From assembly GCF_018449575.1 (NCBI RefSeq), contig NZ_JAAVUT010000029.1:1-44370 (forward strand): 44,370 bases of DNA, in the 5' to 3' direction. Shown here piece by piece: positions 1 through 8,235 of the stretch. A program made the translations under genes and the position numbers. How positions within the stretch are numbered: the stretch's first letter is position 1; the number at the start of each line of letters is the position of its first letter. Source of the stretch: Sodalis sp. dw_96 (GTDB taxonomy: Bacteria; Pseudomonadota; Gammaproteobacteria; Enterobacterales; Enterobacteriaceae). The notes below the pieces were generated by a model. That model worked only from the letters and a program-made list of their open reading frames with translations, did no database searches and had not been told where the DNA came from.

Positions 1-69
1 TCGTTAATGAAGCGGGCCGGAACGTTGGCGGATAAAGTTAAAACCAGCATGGGCGGAATATTTTCATGA
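1..69 (+). CDS. U: Tail protein gpU, C-terminal end (partial)
   Basis: An open frame enters from the left edge and ends at TGA 67-69, giving 22 residues ending GGIFS. Its stop overlaps the ATG of the gpD gene in an ATGA arrangement, the tight coupling expected for U-D in P2-type tail operons. The identification rests mainly on position, since only the extreme C-terminus is present. Confidence 0.55.
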   Translation, partial: SLMKRAGTLADKVKTSMGGIFS

Positions 70-1267
70 TAAACCCCTCCCCTGTCTTAACTGGCAACAC
101 AGTATCATCCACTGCCCCCGCCTATTCAGCCGATCATACGCTGGCCCCTGATTTTCGGCTGACAGTAGATGAAAAGGACATAACTGCCAATTTGCGGCCC
201 CGGTTGTTATCGCTGACGCTTACCGATAATCGCGGGCTTGAAGCGGACCAACTGGATATTGAGCTGGACGACGCTGACGGTCAAATACAGCTACCGGGAC
301 GCGGCGCGATAATAAAGGTGTTTTTAGGTTGGCAAGGTGAAGCGCTGATCGGCAAAGACAGTTTTACTGTGGATGAAATAGAGCACCGCGGGGCGCCCGA
401 TATTTTGACTATCCGCGGTCGCAGCGCGGATTTTCGCGGTTCGCTGAATTCAAGCCGCGAGATCTCTTATCACGAAACCACCCTTGGCGAGATTATCAAC
501 CAAATCGCCGCCAGAAATAATTTGGAGCCTGTGGTGTCAGACGCACTGGCGGCGATCCCTATCCCACATATAGACCAGACGCAGGAAAGCGACGCGGCGT
601 TTATTACCCGCCTTGCCGAGATGAATGGCGCTGTGGCGGCGATAAAGGCCGGACGACTTATGTTAATTCTGCCGGGTTATGGTAAGACTGCGTCCGGAAA
701 ACCCATACCGCAAATATTAATACAGCGTCGTGATGGGGACCGGCATAGTTTTTCCATTTCTGATCGGGAAGCCTATACCGGCGTGACCGCAACGTGGCTG
801 CAGACCAAAGATCCAAAGCCCCAAAAGTTAAAGTGACGCGTGTTAAAAAACAACCCCATCTACGGGCTCTGCAACATCCAAAGAGTAAAGTGAACAAACC
901 AAATTCGTCGAAAACGCCAGAGGCCAGAACGGGAGAATATCTGGCGGGAGACGATGAAAATGTTTACGCCATTTATACCGTCTATGCCAATAAGGCCGCT
1001 GCCGTACGTGCAGCCCAGGCAAAGTGGAATAAGCTGCAACGAGGTGTGGCTGAATTCTCTCTTTGTCTTGCCCTGGGACGTGCTGATCTTTACCCAGAAA
1101 CGCCGGTGCGGGTAAGAGGATTTAAGTCAGTCATCGACCAGCAGCCATGGATTCTAACCAAGGTCATTCATCAACTGAGCGATAGAGGCTACACGACGTC
1201 GGTAAATATGGAAGTTTCTTTGTCAGGTATGCATGAAGGGGCTATGGAAATCGGGGTAAATAATTGA
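66..1267 (+). pseudogene. D: Late control protein gpD, split by a -1 frameshift
   Basis: gpD is a tail-hub/baseplate protein of P2-type phages (gp27/VgrG-like). The first frame (66-836) gives 256 residues with the N-terminal hub region, ending after DPKPQKLK. The rest of the family continues in the -1 frame from about position 820 to 1267 (KVKVTRVKK onward, through TGEYLAGDDENVYAIYTVY and a C-terminal RGYTTSVNMEV segment). Joined, the product is about 400 residues, close to P2 gpD (387). The break is at the short run CCCCAAAAG near 817-825, where one missing base explains the shift. No canonical X-XXY-YYZ slippery heptamer lies in frame, so mutation or sequencing error is more likely than programmed frameshifting. 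Without the second half the hub would be non-functional. Confidence 0.8.
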
Positions 1268-1336
1268 AATACAATTCACAATTTTGAACTTAATGATAAA
1301 ATCCACAGAACATTAGCCACTCTCCAGGAGGTATTT

Positions 1337-1555
1337 ATGATGCACTGCCCTATTTGCCGACGGGTAGCCCACACCCGATCCAGTCGTTACCTCAGCGAGA
1401 GTACCAAGGAACGTTATCACCAATGCACGAACATTAATTGCGGCCATACATTTGTAACTATGGAATCATTCACACGTTCAATTATGACTCCAGGTATAAC
1501 TGATCCTGCCATTCCCCACCCCACGACCAAAAATAAGAACCTTATCACTGCTTAA
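1337..1555 (+). CDS. ogr: Late transcription activator Ogr/Delta
   Basis: A 72-residue zinc-finger activator that recruits RNA polymerase to P2-type late promoters. The N-terminus reads MMHCPICRRVAHTRSSRY, close to P2 Ogr, with metal ligands C4, C7 and a second pair in HQCTNINCGH, followed by the family's conserved TKERYHQC segment. A good Shine-Dalgarno (AGGAGG, 1326-1331) precedes the start. The second ATG is also possible, but the first matches the family N-terminus. It lies last before the attachment region, as in P2. It would act in trans on late promoters of related phages, possibly including the second prophage here. Confidence 0.93.
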   Translation: MMHCPICRRVAHTRSSRYLSESTKERYHQCTNINCGHTFVTMESFTRSIMTPGITDPAIPHPTTKNKNLITA

Positions 1556-1556
1556 A

Positions 1557-1582
1557 AACAGCCTGCGAAAGCAGGTTTTTTT
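1557..1582 (+). terminator. Intrinsic terminator after ogr
   Basis: A five-base-pair GC stem CCTGC/GCAGG with a GAAA tetraloop (1562-1575) is followed by seven T residues (1576-1582). It lies immediately downstream of the ogr stop codon and would end the late tail operon. Confidence 0.85.
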
Positions 1583-1611
1583 AAAATCAAATTGCGCACG
1601 CCCTCGCAACT

Positions 1612-1696
1612 TTTCAGGCCATTTCAGGCCAGTTTTTTTCTGTTTTTGCTGTATAAAAAATAGGCGTAGACACTTTGTAGTCATTTTGTAGTCATT
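1612..1696. repeat. Two pairs of short tandem repeats in the presumed att region
   Basis: TTTCAGGCCA occurs at 1612-1621 and 1622-1631; TTTGTAGTCATT occurs at 1674-1685 and 1685-1696, an 11-bp period. Both lie between the ogr terminator and leuZ, where the attachment site of a P2-type prophage is expected. Paired repeats spaced about one helical turn apart are typical of integrase arm-type or Cox binding sites. That function is an inference. Confidence 0.5.
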
Positions 1697-1723
1697 TCGG
1701 GGATTTTGAGAAATTGCGGGCAT

Positions 1724-1746
1724 AAAAAAACCGTCTCTCGACGGCA
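1724..1746 (-). terminator. Intrinsic terminator of the glyW-cysT-leuZ transcript
   Basis: Read on the minus strand, a CCGTC-GAGA-GACGG hairpin (1744-1731) is followed by seven T residues (complement of A7 at 1724-1730). It sits about 45 bases beyond the 3' end of tRNA-Leu and would end the tRNA transcript. It may belong to the chromosome or to the restored attP side of the prophage. Confidence 0.8.
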
Positions 1747-1789
1747 TCAATGTTACTCATACTGCTTTGTTTTTATTACGAATTCTGTG

Positions 1790-1876
1790 TGGTACCCGGG
1801 ACGGGACTTGAACCCGTACAGCCATAAAGCCGAGGGATTTTAAATCCCTTGTGTCTACCGATTCCACCACCCGGGC
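1790..1876 (-). tRNA. leuZ: tRNA-Leu (UAA)
   Basis: An 87-nt gene with encoded CCA. The acceptor stem GCCCGGG pairs with CCCGGGT, the anticodon loop gives UAA, the variable arm is long as in class II tRNAs, and the T arm contains GTTCAAGTC. It is last in the glyW-cysT-leuZ cluster, as in E. coli, and forms the border with the first prophage. Confidence 0.95.
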
Positions 1877-1894
1877 GTCGGGAAATTCAATACT

Positions 1895-1968
1895 TGGAGG
1901 CGCGTCCCGGAGTCGAACCGAGGTAGGCGGATTTGCAATCCGCTGCATGGCCACTCTGCCAACGCGCC
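1895..1968 (-). tRNA. cysT: tRNA-Cys (GCA)
   Basis: A 74-nt gene with encoded CCA. Acceptor stem GGCGCGT pairs with ACGCGCC, the anticodon loop is TTGCAAA (GCA), and the T arm contains GGTTCGACTCC. It is the middle gene of the glyW-cysT-leuZ cluster. Confidence 0.95.
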
Positions 1969-2002
1969 TTTACTGCCTTAGATCAAGGCTTCGTTGTACA
2001 TC

Positions 2003-2077
2003 TGGAGCGGGAAACGAGGCTCGAACTCGCGACCCCAACCTTGGCAAGGTTGTGCTCTACCACTGAGCTATTCCCGC
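2003..2077 (-). tRNA. glyW: tRNA-Gly (GCC)
   Basis: A 75-nt gene with encoded CCA. Acceptor stem GCGGGAA pairs with TTCCCGC, the D arm is TAGCTCAGTGGTAGAGCA (one base shorter than E. coli glyW as I recall it), and the anticodon loop is TTGCCAA (GCC). It is first in the tRNA cluster downstream of pgsA. Confidence 0.95.
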
Positions 2078-2244
2078 ATCGATGAAACCACTTGACAAAC
2101 CAGCAATCAAACTTGCTGTTTTTACTATTATCTTTAAGCAATCGGTCGTTGCTTTCGATGCGTTGCATTCTACTGACCTGACGTTACGAGTCAACAGAAT
2201 TATCGCGCCGCGAAGCTCGTTTGTTGATTTTTACGGCGCTTAGA

Positions 2245-2793
2245 TCAGTGTTCAAACAAATCATGGCGGGCGGCGTTCAAATACTGGAACATTGACCAAA
2301 ATGTCAATACTGCCGCAACGTACAATGCTGCAATGCCTATACCCGCTATCCACTGATCCGGACGCCACAAAAGGGCCACCAATGCCAGCATCTGGGCAGT
2401 GGTTTTGACTTTACCGATCCAGGAAACCGCCACGCTGCTGCGCTTACCGATTTCTGCCATCCATTCTCGCAGCGCGGAAATGATAATTTCCCGGGCGATC
2501 ATGGTGGCGGCCGGCAAGGTTATTAACCACGAATGGAAATGTTCGGCCACAAGCACCAGGGCGATGGCTACCATGACCTTATCCGCCACCGGATCCAGAA
2601 ACGCGCCGAAACGGGTAGTCTGCTTCCAGCGCCGGGCAAGGAAACCATCAAACCAATCGGTTACCGCCGCCAAAATAAAGATTAGCGCGCATGCCAGCGG
2701 TGCCCAATAAAAGGGCAGATAAAACGCCAGTACGAAAAACGGTATCATTACGACACGTAACAATGTAAGCCAAGTCGGTATATTCAATTGCAT
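2245..2793 (-). CDS. pgsA: CDP-diacylglycerol-glycerol-3-phosphate 3-phosphatidyltransferase
   Basis: An inner-membrane enzyme that makes phosphatidylglycerophosphate from CDP-diacylglycerol and glycerol 3-phosphate, the committed step to phosphatidylglycerol and cardiolipin. The 182-residue product has the family length. It carries the CDP-alcohol phosphotransferase signature D-G-x2-A-R-x8-G-x3-D-x3-D in the segment from [10 protein letters not shown] to [10 protein letters not shown] (about residues 46-71). Several hydrophobic helices span the protein, starting at residues 6-30. It follows uvrC on the same strand with about 60 bases between and precedes the tRNA cluster, the E. coli order. 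It appears intact. Confidence 0.97.
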   Translation of the reverse strand: MQLNIPTWLTLLRVVMIPFFVLAFYLPFYWAPLACALIFILAAVTDWFDGFLARRWKQTTRFGAFLDPVADKVMVAIALVLVAEHFHSWLITLPAATMIAREIIISALREWMAEIGKRSSVAVSWIGKVKTTAQMLALVALLWRPDQWIAGIGIAALYVAAVLTFWSMFQYLNAARHDLFEH

Positions 2794-2852
2794 AGCACTA
2801 TAGGTAACTGTCTGGCTGGAGTGGAATTAACGAGTATGTTGCTACATTGCCG

Positions 2853-4685
2853 TTAGTGTTTCAATGCATTAAATATTTTTTCTGCTAATGCATTCGAAAT
2901 ACCGGGCACCTTAGCAATCTCCTCGAGACTGGCGTTCCTTAAAGGCTGTAAACCGCCCATGTATTTTAACAGGGTTTGACGACGTTTGGGGCCGACACCC
3001 TCAATTAATTCCAGAGCGCTGGTATTTTTCACTTTTGCACGTTTGTTGCGATGGCCTGTGATGGCGTGATTATGCGAATCATCACGGATATGCTGGATCA
3101 CATGCAGGGCGGGGGAATCGGAGGACAGGGAAATCCCTTCGCCATGAGGTTTCAAAAACAACGTCTCCAGACCCGCTTTCCGGTCTGCTCCTTTGGCCAC
3201 GCCAAGTAATATAACGCGGGATTTATCCCAGGGAACGTCAAGTTCGTTGAAAACATCAATGGCCATGCCCAATTGGCCTTTGCCGCCATCGATGATCACC
3301 ACATCCGGAATCTTACTCTCCTCGAGTGCCTTGCCGTATCGCCGGCGCAAGACCTGGGACATGGCGGCGTAATCGTCACCAGGCGTGATGCCTTCAATAT
3401 TAAAGCGCCGGTATTCAGCGCGCACCGGCCCGTTGGAGTCAAACACCACACAAGAGGCGATGGTCTGTTCACCCATGGTATGGCTGATATCAAAACATTC
3501 CATCCGGTTAATGGCTTCCACTCCCAAGAGTTCCGCCAGGGCCTTCAGCCGCTGATGAATGGTGGACTGCTGGGAAAGTTTAGTGACCAGAGCGGTGGAA
3601 GCATTGGTCCGAGCCAGTTTCAGATACCGGGCGCGGTCACCTCGCGGATGCGACTGGATATGGATTTTACGTCCCGCCAGGGAGCTCAGGGATTCGGCTA
3701 ACAATTCACTCTCCGGTAGTGAAAAATCCAGCAGAATTTCGCCAGGCAAGGTCCTCATCTGGCTACCCTGTAAATAGAACTGGCCGACGAATGTCTGAAC
3801 CACTTCAGACAGCTCGGTACCCAACGGCACTTTAGGGAAATAACTGCGGCTGCCCAATACTTTGCCCTGCCGGATGAATAGCACATGCACACAGGCCATA
3901 CCCGCCTCAAACGACACGCCGATAACGTCCAGATCCTCATGATCCCCGGTAACGAACTGCTTTTCGGTTACCCGCCGAACCGCTTGGATCTGGTCGCGGG
4001 CGCGGGCAGCGTCTTCAAAGTTTAATGCCCGGCTCGAAAGCTCCATCCGTTCCACCAGTTGATTCAGGACCTGTTGATCTTTGCCCGAGAGGAACAAACG
4101 CACATATTCCACCTGCTGCTGATACTCCTCGTCGCTCACCAGCCCTTTGACACATGGCCCGAGGCAGCGACCAATCTGATATTGCAAGCAGGGACGGGAA
4201 CGGTTGCGATAAACACTATCCTCACACTGGCGAATGGGGAAAAGCTTTTGCAGCAATGCCAGTGTTTCCCTGACGGCATAACCGTTGGGGAACGGACCAA
4301 AATATTCACCTTTGGCGTGTTTGGCGCCGCGATGGAAACCCAGCCGCGGATGAGTGTCGCTACTGAGAAAAATCAGCGGATAGGACTTATCGTCCCGCAG
4401 CAGGACATTGTAACGGGGCTGGTACAACTTTATATAGTTGTGCTCCAGCAGCAAAGCTTCCGTCTCGGTATGGGTAATGGTGACATCTATTTGAGCAATG
4501 TTTTTAACCAGGGCTTCGGTTTTACGGCTGCCAACCTGAAGGCGAAAATAACTCGTCAGACGTTTTTTCAGGTCCTTTGCTTTGCCGACATAGATGACAG
4601 TCCCCGCAGCATCATACATACGGTAGACGCCGGGCTGACTGGTGACGGTTTTGAGGAATTCTTTTGAGTTGAAGCTGTCAGTCAC
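2853..4685 (-). CDS. uvrC: Excinuclease ABC subunit C
   Basis: The dual-incision nuclease of nucleotide excision repair; it binds the UvrB-DNA complex and cuts on both sides of the lesion. The 610-residue product equals the E. coli length. Domains in order: N-terminal GIY-YIG nuclease (GVYRMY at about 20, [13 protein letters not shown] at about 30-43), a cysteine-bearing segment ([15 protein letters not shown], about 165-178), a UvrB-binding UVR motif (about 200-240), the RNase H-like 5'-incision domain (MECFDISH at about 397; [11 protein letters not shown] at about 464) and a C-terminal helix-hairpin-helix pair ([25 protein letters not shown]). Its start overlaps the uvrY stop by 8 bases, so the pair is probably co-transcribed. 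No disruption is seen. Confidence 0.97.
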   Translation of the reverse strand: MTDSFNSKEFLKTVTSQPGVYRMYDAAGTVIYVGKAKDLKKRLTSYFRLQVGSRKTEALVKNIAQIDVTITHTETEALLLEHNYIKLYQPRYNVLLRDDKSYPLIFLSSDTHPRLGFHRGAKHAKGEYFGPFPNGYAVRETLALLQKLFPIRQCEDSVYRNRSRPCLQYQIGRCLGPCVKGLVSDEEYQQQVEYVRLFLSGKDQQVLNQLVERMELSSRALNFEDAARARDQIQAVRRVTEKQFVTGDHEDLDVIGVSFEAGMACVHVLFIRQGKVLGSRSYFPKVPLGTELSEVVQTFVGQFYLQGSQMRTLPGEILLDFSLPESELLAESLSSLAGRKIHIQSHPRGDRARYLKLARTNASTALVTKLSQQSTIHQRLKALAELLGVEAINRMECFDISHTMGEQTIASCVVFDSNGPVRAEYRRFNIEGITPGDDYAAMSQVLRRRYGKALEESKIPDVVIIDGGKGQLGMAIDVFNELDVPWDKSRVILLGVAKGADRKAGLETLFLKPHGEGISLSSDSPALHVIQHIRDDSHNHAITGHRNKRAKVKNTSALELIEGVGPKRRQTLLKYMGGLQPLRNASLEEIAKVPGISNALAEKIFNALKH

Positions 4686-5334
4686 TACTTAACAATGTCT
4701 CCGCGTTGAACAGCCCGTGACGAATCGCCAGGTGCGTTAACTCAACATCACCTCCGATGTTAAGTTTACTGAACATCCGGTAACGGTAACTGTTGACCGT
4801 CTTGGGACTCAAATTGAGCTGTTCGGAAATTTCATTTACCTTCTGGCCCTTGGTGATCATCAGCATGATCTGCAATTCACGCTCCGAAAGACATTCGAAA
4901 GGCGTCTCAGTCTGGGGCTCAAGCTGACTGAGTGCCATCTGCTGTGCTATGTCCGAAGCAATGTAGCGCTTGCCCGCATTAACGGAACGTATTGCACAGA
5001 TCACCTCCTGGGGTGCCGCGGCCTTGCTCAGGTAACCCGCAGCTCCAGCCTGCATGACTTTGGCAGGTAGTGGATTCTCCGTGTGAATGGTCAGCATAAT
5101 GACTTTGATGTCTGGAGAAAAGCGTATAATTTTTCGAGTTGCTTCAAGCCCACCAATGCCGGGCATGTTCATATCCATTAACACAACATTCACACAGTTC
5201 GTCCGGCACCATTTCACCGCGTCTTCTCCGCACTGAGCTTCGCCAACGACTTTAAAGCCTTTGATATCTTCAAGAATGCGTCGTATTCCTGCACGCACCA
5301 ATTCGTGGTCATCAACGAGAAAAACGCTTATCAA
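4678..5334 (-). CDS. uvrY: Response regulator UvrY (GacA)
   Basis: The response regulator of the BarA/UvrY (GacS/GacA) system, which activates the CsrB/C small RNAs. It has an N-terminal receiver domain (acidic DD at residues 8-9, phospho-acceptor D54 in [10 protein letters not shown], signature Lys in LSKAAAP) and a C-terminal LuxR-type helix-turn-helix ([20 protein letters not shown] to [17 protein letters not shown]). I chose the TTG at 5334: it gives MISVFLVDD, aligned with E. coli UvrY (218 residues), and is preceded by GGAG at nine bases. A TTG five codons upstream (5349) would add residues the family lacks. It overlaps uvrC by 8 bases. Confidence 0.95.
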   Translation of the reverse strand: MISVFLVDDHELVRAGIRRILEDIKGFKVVGEAQCGEDAVKWCRTNCVNVVLMDMNMPGIGGLEATRKIIRFSPDIKVIMLTIHTENPLPAKVMQAGAAGYLSKAAAPQEVICAIRSVNAGKRYIASDIAQQMALSQLEPQTETPFECLSERELQIMLMITKGQKVNEISEQLNLSPKTVNSYRYRMFSKLNIGGDVELTHLAIRHGLFNAETLLSSD

Positions 5335-5640
5335 AGATAAAATCTCCAAAATGAGGGAGTGACGTAAAGCGAATCAAATATTTAAGACTTAATATTACTA
5401 CTTTTTAAGTAAATAATGAGTAAAGATTATCCACTTGTACTATAAAATTTAGCATCGCCATCTGCTATCCTTCATTTTAGACAGATAGGTTATCTCACCG
5501 CAAGGGAATTTCGTTAAAAACAGTTGACCGGTTCACTTTACTGTAAGACCGCCCTACCCGTACCTATGCCTGTTTTAAATTCCTAAAATAATTTTTCCTG
5601 ATGGAAAACAAAATATTAATAGAAAATACATAATTAATAC

Positions 5641-5719
5641 AATGGGTTATTAGTAGAATAAAACTCTGAGGTTTATTATAGATTTTGCCGTTCGCTATCG
5701 ATTAAATTAATAACCCATT
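5641..5719. repeat. 12-bp perfect inverted repeat with 55-base centre
   Basis: AATGGGTTATTA (5641-5652) and its exact complement TAATAACCCATT (5708-5719) flank a 55-base AT-rich centre. The similarity continues imperfectly outward as ATTAA-type sequence on both sides. It could be a cruciform or a remnant of a small inverted-repeat element. No transposase is present and I see no target duplication. Confidence 0.5.
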
Positions 5720-5947
5720 TTAATTAGTTATTACTTTTAATCTACCCATGAAATAATCTCTCCGGCAGTTAATTTGCCCCGTTCCCCATGTCCCCTCTTC
5801 CATCATGCGAATAAGAGATCTTCGCAAATTTTTTGAAAGAGCCGCCGCTTTGCTGACAAGCGAGTTCGGTTTTGTTAAATTTCCCAAACAAATTCTGCTA
5901 TAATCGCCGCTGAAATCAAGGAAGGGTGGCCGGAAATTTCGCGCCAT

Positions 5948-5998
5948 ATCCGTACCGACAACACATCCGTAACGACGACACATTCGTAACGGCAACAA
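5948..5998 (+). repeat. Three copies of a 17-bp tandem repeat ahead of yecF
   Basis: Units at 5948-5964, 5965-5981 and 5982-5998 read ATCCGTACCGACAACAC, ATCCGTAACGACGACAC and ATTCGTAACGGCAACAA, differing at 2-5 positions. They end seven bases before the GAGG ribosome-binding site of yecF, so they probably lie in its leader or promoter-proximal region. No function is known. Confidence 0.7.
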
Positions 5999-6015
5999 CG
6001 CAACGAGGCGACTCT

Positions 6016-6240
6016 ATGGGTAACGTTGAGTTTTTAACCGACAATGACGCAAACACATTGGCACAGGAAGTGAATTGCCTGAAAGCCATGCTGACATTAA
6101 TATTGAAAGCGATGGGCCAGGCTGATGCTGGCAAGGTTATCATCAAAATGGAAAAGTACATTGCGGAGCTTGAAGATCCAGCACAAGCCGAGGTATTCAA
6201 CAACACCATAAAGCAGATCAAATACGCATACCGACAGTAG
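6016..6240 (+). CDS. yecF: YecF-like protein (DUF2594 family)
   Basis: A 74-residue protein of unknown function that matches E. coli YecF along its length. Shared blocks include [20 protein letters not shown] (about 18-37) and a C-terminal [10 protein letters not shown] chose the ATG at 6016 because GAGG lies 8 bases upstream and the family N-terminus fits; the frame stays open further upstream through the tandem repeats. In E. coli yecF sits between uvrY and sdiA; here it is divergent from uvrY as expected, but sdiA is not next to it. Confidence 0.9.
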   Translation: MGNVEFLTDNDANTLAQEVNCLKAMLTLILKAMGQADAGKVIIKMEKYIAELEDPAQAEVFNNTIKQIKYAYRQ

Positions 6241-6367
6241 CGCTGCCGGCAAGGATGCCGTGGTCTTGACAATTTTTCCGCAAGCCACGGTATGCCCGAT
6301 GTGGGTGTCCAGCCAAACATTAACTGTGTTACATTGTCCGCCAGGATATGCCCATAGGCTAATGATA

Positions 6368-6712
6368 ATGAACCTGCTGCTCAAGGCGTTAACCGGCGCC
6401 CTTGTTGTACTATTAATCGCTTTGTTGTCGAAAACACGAAACTATTATCTGGCAGGCCTGCTTCCCCTCTTCCCCACATTCGCCCTGATTGCCCATTATA
6501 TCGTTGGCACCGAACGTGGTCTGGATGCACTAAGAACCACAATCTTATTTGGCATATGGGCGGTTATTCCTTATCTGGTATATCTTGTTTCCCTGTACTT
6601 TCTTATCGGGTCATTAAGGTTACCTTATGCACTGATAAGCGCCGTACTTTGCTGGTCCATCGCCGCCTGGCTGCTCATCCTGTTCTGGCAGCGCTGGTAT
6701 GGTCTAGATTAA
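6368..6712 (+). CDS. glpM: GlpM family membrane protein
   Basis: A 114-residue hydrophobic inner-membrane protein with about four transmembrane segments. Blocks LIALLSKTRNYYLAGLLPLF and PTFALIAHYIVGTERGLDAL match E. coli GlpM, followed by IPYLVYLVSLYF. The family is named for an effect on glycerol 3-phosphate metabolism and alginate production in Pseudomonas; its biochemical role is unclear. The ATG at 6368 has AGG nine bases upstream; an ATG two codons earlier (6362) is possible but too close to it. The frame is open further upstream but lacks family similarity there. It follows yecF by about 130 bases on the same strand. Confidence 0.9.
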   Translation: MNLLLKALTGALVVLLIALLSKTRNYYLAGLLPLFPTFALIAHYIVGTERGLDALRTTILFGIWAVIPYLVYLVSLYFLIGSLRLPYALISAVLCWSIAAWLLILFWQRWYGLD

Positions 6713-6817
6713 ATTATTATCACGCTAAATATCTCTTTTTCCTATCATTTAAATGATATCATCAATACTGCTTGTAGACAAAATCACCTATAATCAAAAA
6801 AACACCAGGAGTGGCCT

Positions 6818-6991
6818 ATGAACAGGATACTATTTGTCGTCTGTCTAGCCTTATCGAGTTCTTTACTTACAGGCTGTGTCGAACCTCGGCATACTTCCGC
6901 GCCGGTGCCACAAGGCAGTCCACAAAATGTGGGGGGATGTACCTGCACAAGCTTAATCAATTGCTCCTGCGCCTCCACCGCCGCACCCTAA
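6818..6991 (+). CDS. Small cysteine-rich lipoprotein, unknown function
   Basis: This ORF encodes 57 residues. Residues 1-19 form a type II signal peptide (MNRILFVVCLALSSSLLTGC) with lipobox L-L-T-G-C and lipidated Cys20. The mature part is short and rich in Pro, Ser, Thr and Cys, with a C-T-C-x5-N-C-S-C cluster near the end. CAGGAG ends eight bases before the ATG, and TATAAT lies at 6789-6794, though without a good -35. I do not recognise the family. It should be anchored in a membrane facing the periplasm or the surface; the paired cysteines suggest disulfides or metal binding (inference). Confidence 0.75.
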   Translation: MNRILFVVCLALSSSLLTGCVEPRHTSAPVPQGSPQNVGGCTCTSLINCSCASTAAP

Positions 6992-7164
6992 TTTTTTTTA
7001 GCATAAGTTTTTAATATGGCGCTTTCCGCTACCGAGGGGCGAGTGCTGTTTATCAGGTTAAAAAAACGACAGGAATAAGCTCTCTTTGCCCTGCAAACAA
7101 TACGCGCTCACCTATTATCCATAAAGGCATGCATTTTTATGGAACAAAAAAATCATCCAATGTA

Positions 7165-8235
7165 TTACAGGGAACGCAGCCAGATCACCTGCGACTCATT
7201 CATATTTTCCAAGGCCCAAAGTTCATGGTGTTCCTTTCTGGCTTGATTAGGCGTCATGCCGTAGGTTGTCAGGAAAAGACGGTTGAAGGTCGCGGGTTCA
7301 AACTGCCAATAATAGGCAATTTCGGCTATTTTCCACTGACGGTAATGTGGACTAAGCAGCATCCGAGTCGCCGCCACGATCCTTTTTTTGCGAATATGTG
7401 CGATTATACCGCCAAAGGGTTCGAAGAGCCGATACAAAGAGGAGCGGGAAAGGCCGAATTTCTGGCATATCAATTCTGAGGAGAGTGCGGGCAGCCGCAG
7501 GTTTTCCAGGATAAAATCACAGACCCTCGTGATAACATGTAATCTCGCATCCATCATTATGGGTTGGATCGGCGCGTGGGATGCCCTAATGCCGCTTATA
7601 ATAAAATCTATAACGGGCCTGGCAACTTTATTGACTTCATTATTGTTTAAATTAGCGCTGTGGTTCATTAGCGCGATGAGATTTGATGCGATTAGCCGGC
7701 TAAGGAAATCTTTTTGACGAATAATTTTACCATGCAACTGACAGCTGTTATCTATATCAGATAATAATACTCGCGGAAACGCTACATAAATAACATCCAC
7801 AAAACTTGATTTATGCCCTGTTTTAAAACCCAGTTTAATAGGTTGGAGCAAATCTAATATGATAATATCACCGGGCTCAAGCTGTATAGCCAACCGGCCG
7901 GCTAATCCTTCAATTCCGCCATCAATCATAATCATCATGATAAAATGATCATTTAAATTATCATATTTATATGGCAGATTAATCAACTTTTGCTCGCTCG
8001 ATCTAATATGCCCGCAAATAAAAACATCAAAATGGTGCGCTTCAACGCTCCAGGTAAACGTCTCCGCTTCAGTACGTGTAAAATCAGACTGCAGTAAGGC
8101 AGCATTCACACCGGAACGCCAGCGCTCAACTTTGGAGGTTACACCTTCAGAGGGTAAAGATTGGTCATAAATGATACGACCGCTGTGGTTAGTCATATGT
8201 GTGCATGATTGTCCGAAAGGGATCCTGTGATCCAT
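7165..8235 (-). CDS. AraC-family transcriptional regulator
   Basis: 356 residues. The C-terminal third is a double helix-turn-helix of the AraC/XylS type: first HTH in ICQKFGLSRSSLYRLFEPFG, second in KIAEIAYYWQFEPATFNRLF followed by TYGMTPNQARK. The N-terminal part (about 30-190) resembles the AraC-binding-like sensor domain of FeaR-type regulators (LEPGDIIILDLLQPI). No neighbouring operon identifies its target: glpM and the lipoprotein lie on the opposite strand. The ATG at 8235 has no strong Shine-Dalgarno, and Met14 (8196) is an alternative start. The long AT-rich stretch upstream probably holds its promoter. Confidence 0.85.
   Translation of the reverse strand: MDHRIPFGQSCTHMTNHSGRIIYDQSLPSEGVTSKVERWRSGVNAALLQSDFTRTEAETFTWSVEAHHFDVFICGHIRSSEQKLINLPYKYDNLNDHFIMMIMIDGGIEGLAGRLAIQLEPGDIIILDLLQPIKLGFKTGHKSSFVDVIYVAFPRVLLSDIDNSCQLHGKIIRQKDFLSRLIASNLIALMNHSANLNNNEVNKVARPVIDFIISGIRASHAPIQPIMMDARLHVITRVCDFILENLRLPALSSELICQKFGLSRSSLYRLFEPFGGIIAHIRKKRIVAATRMLLSPHYRQWKIAEIAYYWQFEPATFNRLFLTTYGMTPNQARKEHHELWALENMNESQVIWLRSL

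Larger units (their letters stand above)
1..1720 (+). mobile_element. Right end of a first P2-like prophage (partial)
   Basis: The window opens inside a P2-type late operon: the end of a gpU-like gene, gpD (frameshifted) and ogr, in the P2 order U-D-ogr. After ogr come an intrinsic terminator and two pairs of short tandem repeats, then the leuZ tRNA. In P2 phages attP lies just beyond ogr, so the prophage border should fall between about 1583 and 1790. The exact junction cannot be fixed because the other prophage end is outside the window. The integrase of this element is not visible. Confidence 0.8.
5335..6015. other. Long intergenic region between divergent uvrY and yecF
   Basis: About 680 bases with no convincing gene. 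It should hold the divergent promoters of uvrY and yecF, but no single clear -35/-10 pair stands out. It contains an inverted repeat at 5641-5719 and a 17-bp tandem repeat just ahead of yecF, listed separately. Open frames here are short and lack ribosome-binding sites or recognisable families. Confidence 0.6.

Noticed and set aside
790-836. Programmed -1 frameshift in gpD
   Set aside because: No X-XXY-YYZ heptamer lies in the zero frame and gpD recoding is not known in P2; a one-base deletion is simpler.
3273-4667. Plus-strand ORFs opposite uvrC
   Set aside because: uvrC is intact and full length; the antisense frames have no family support.
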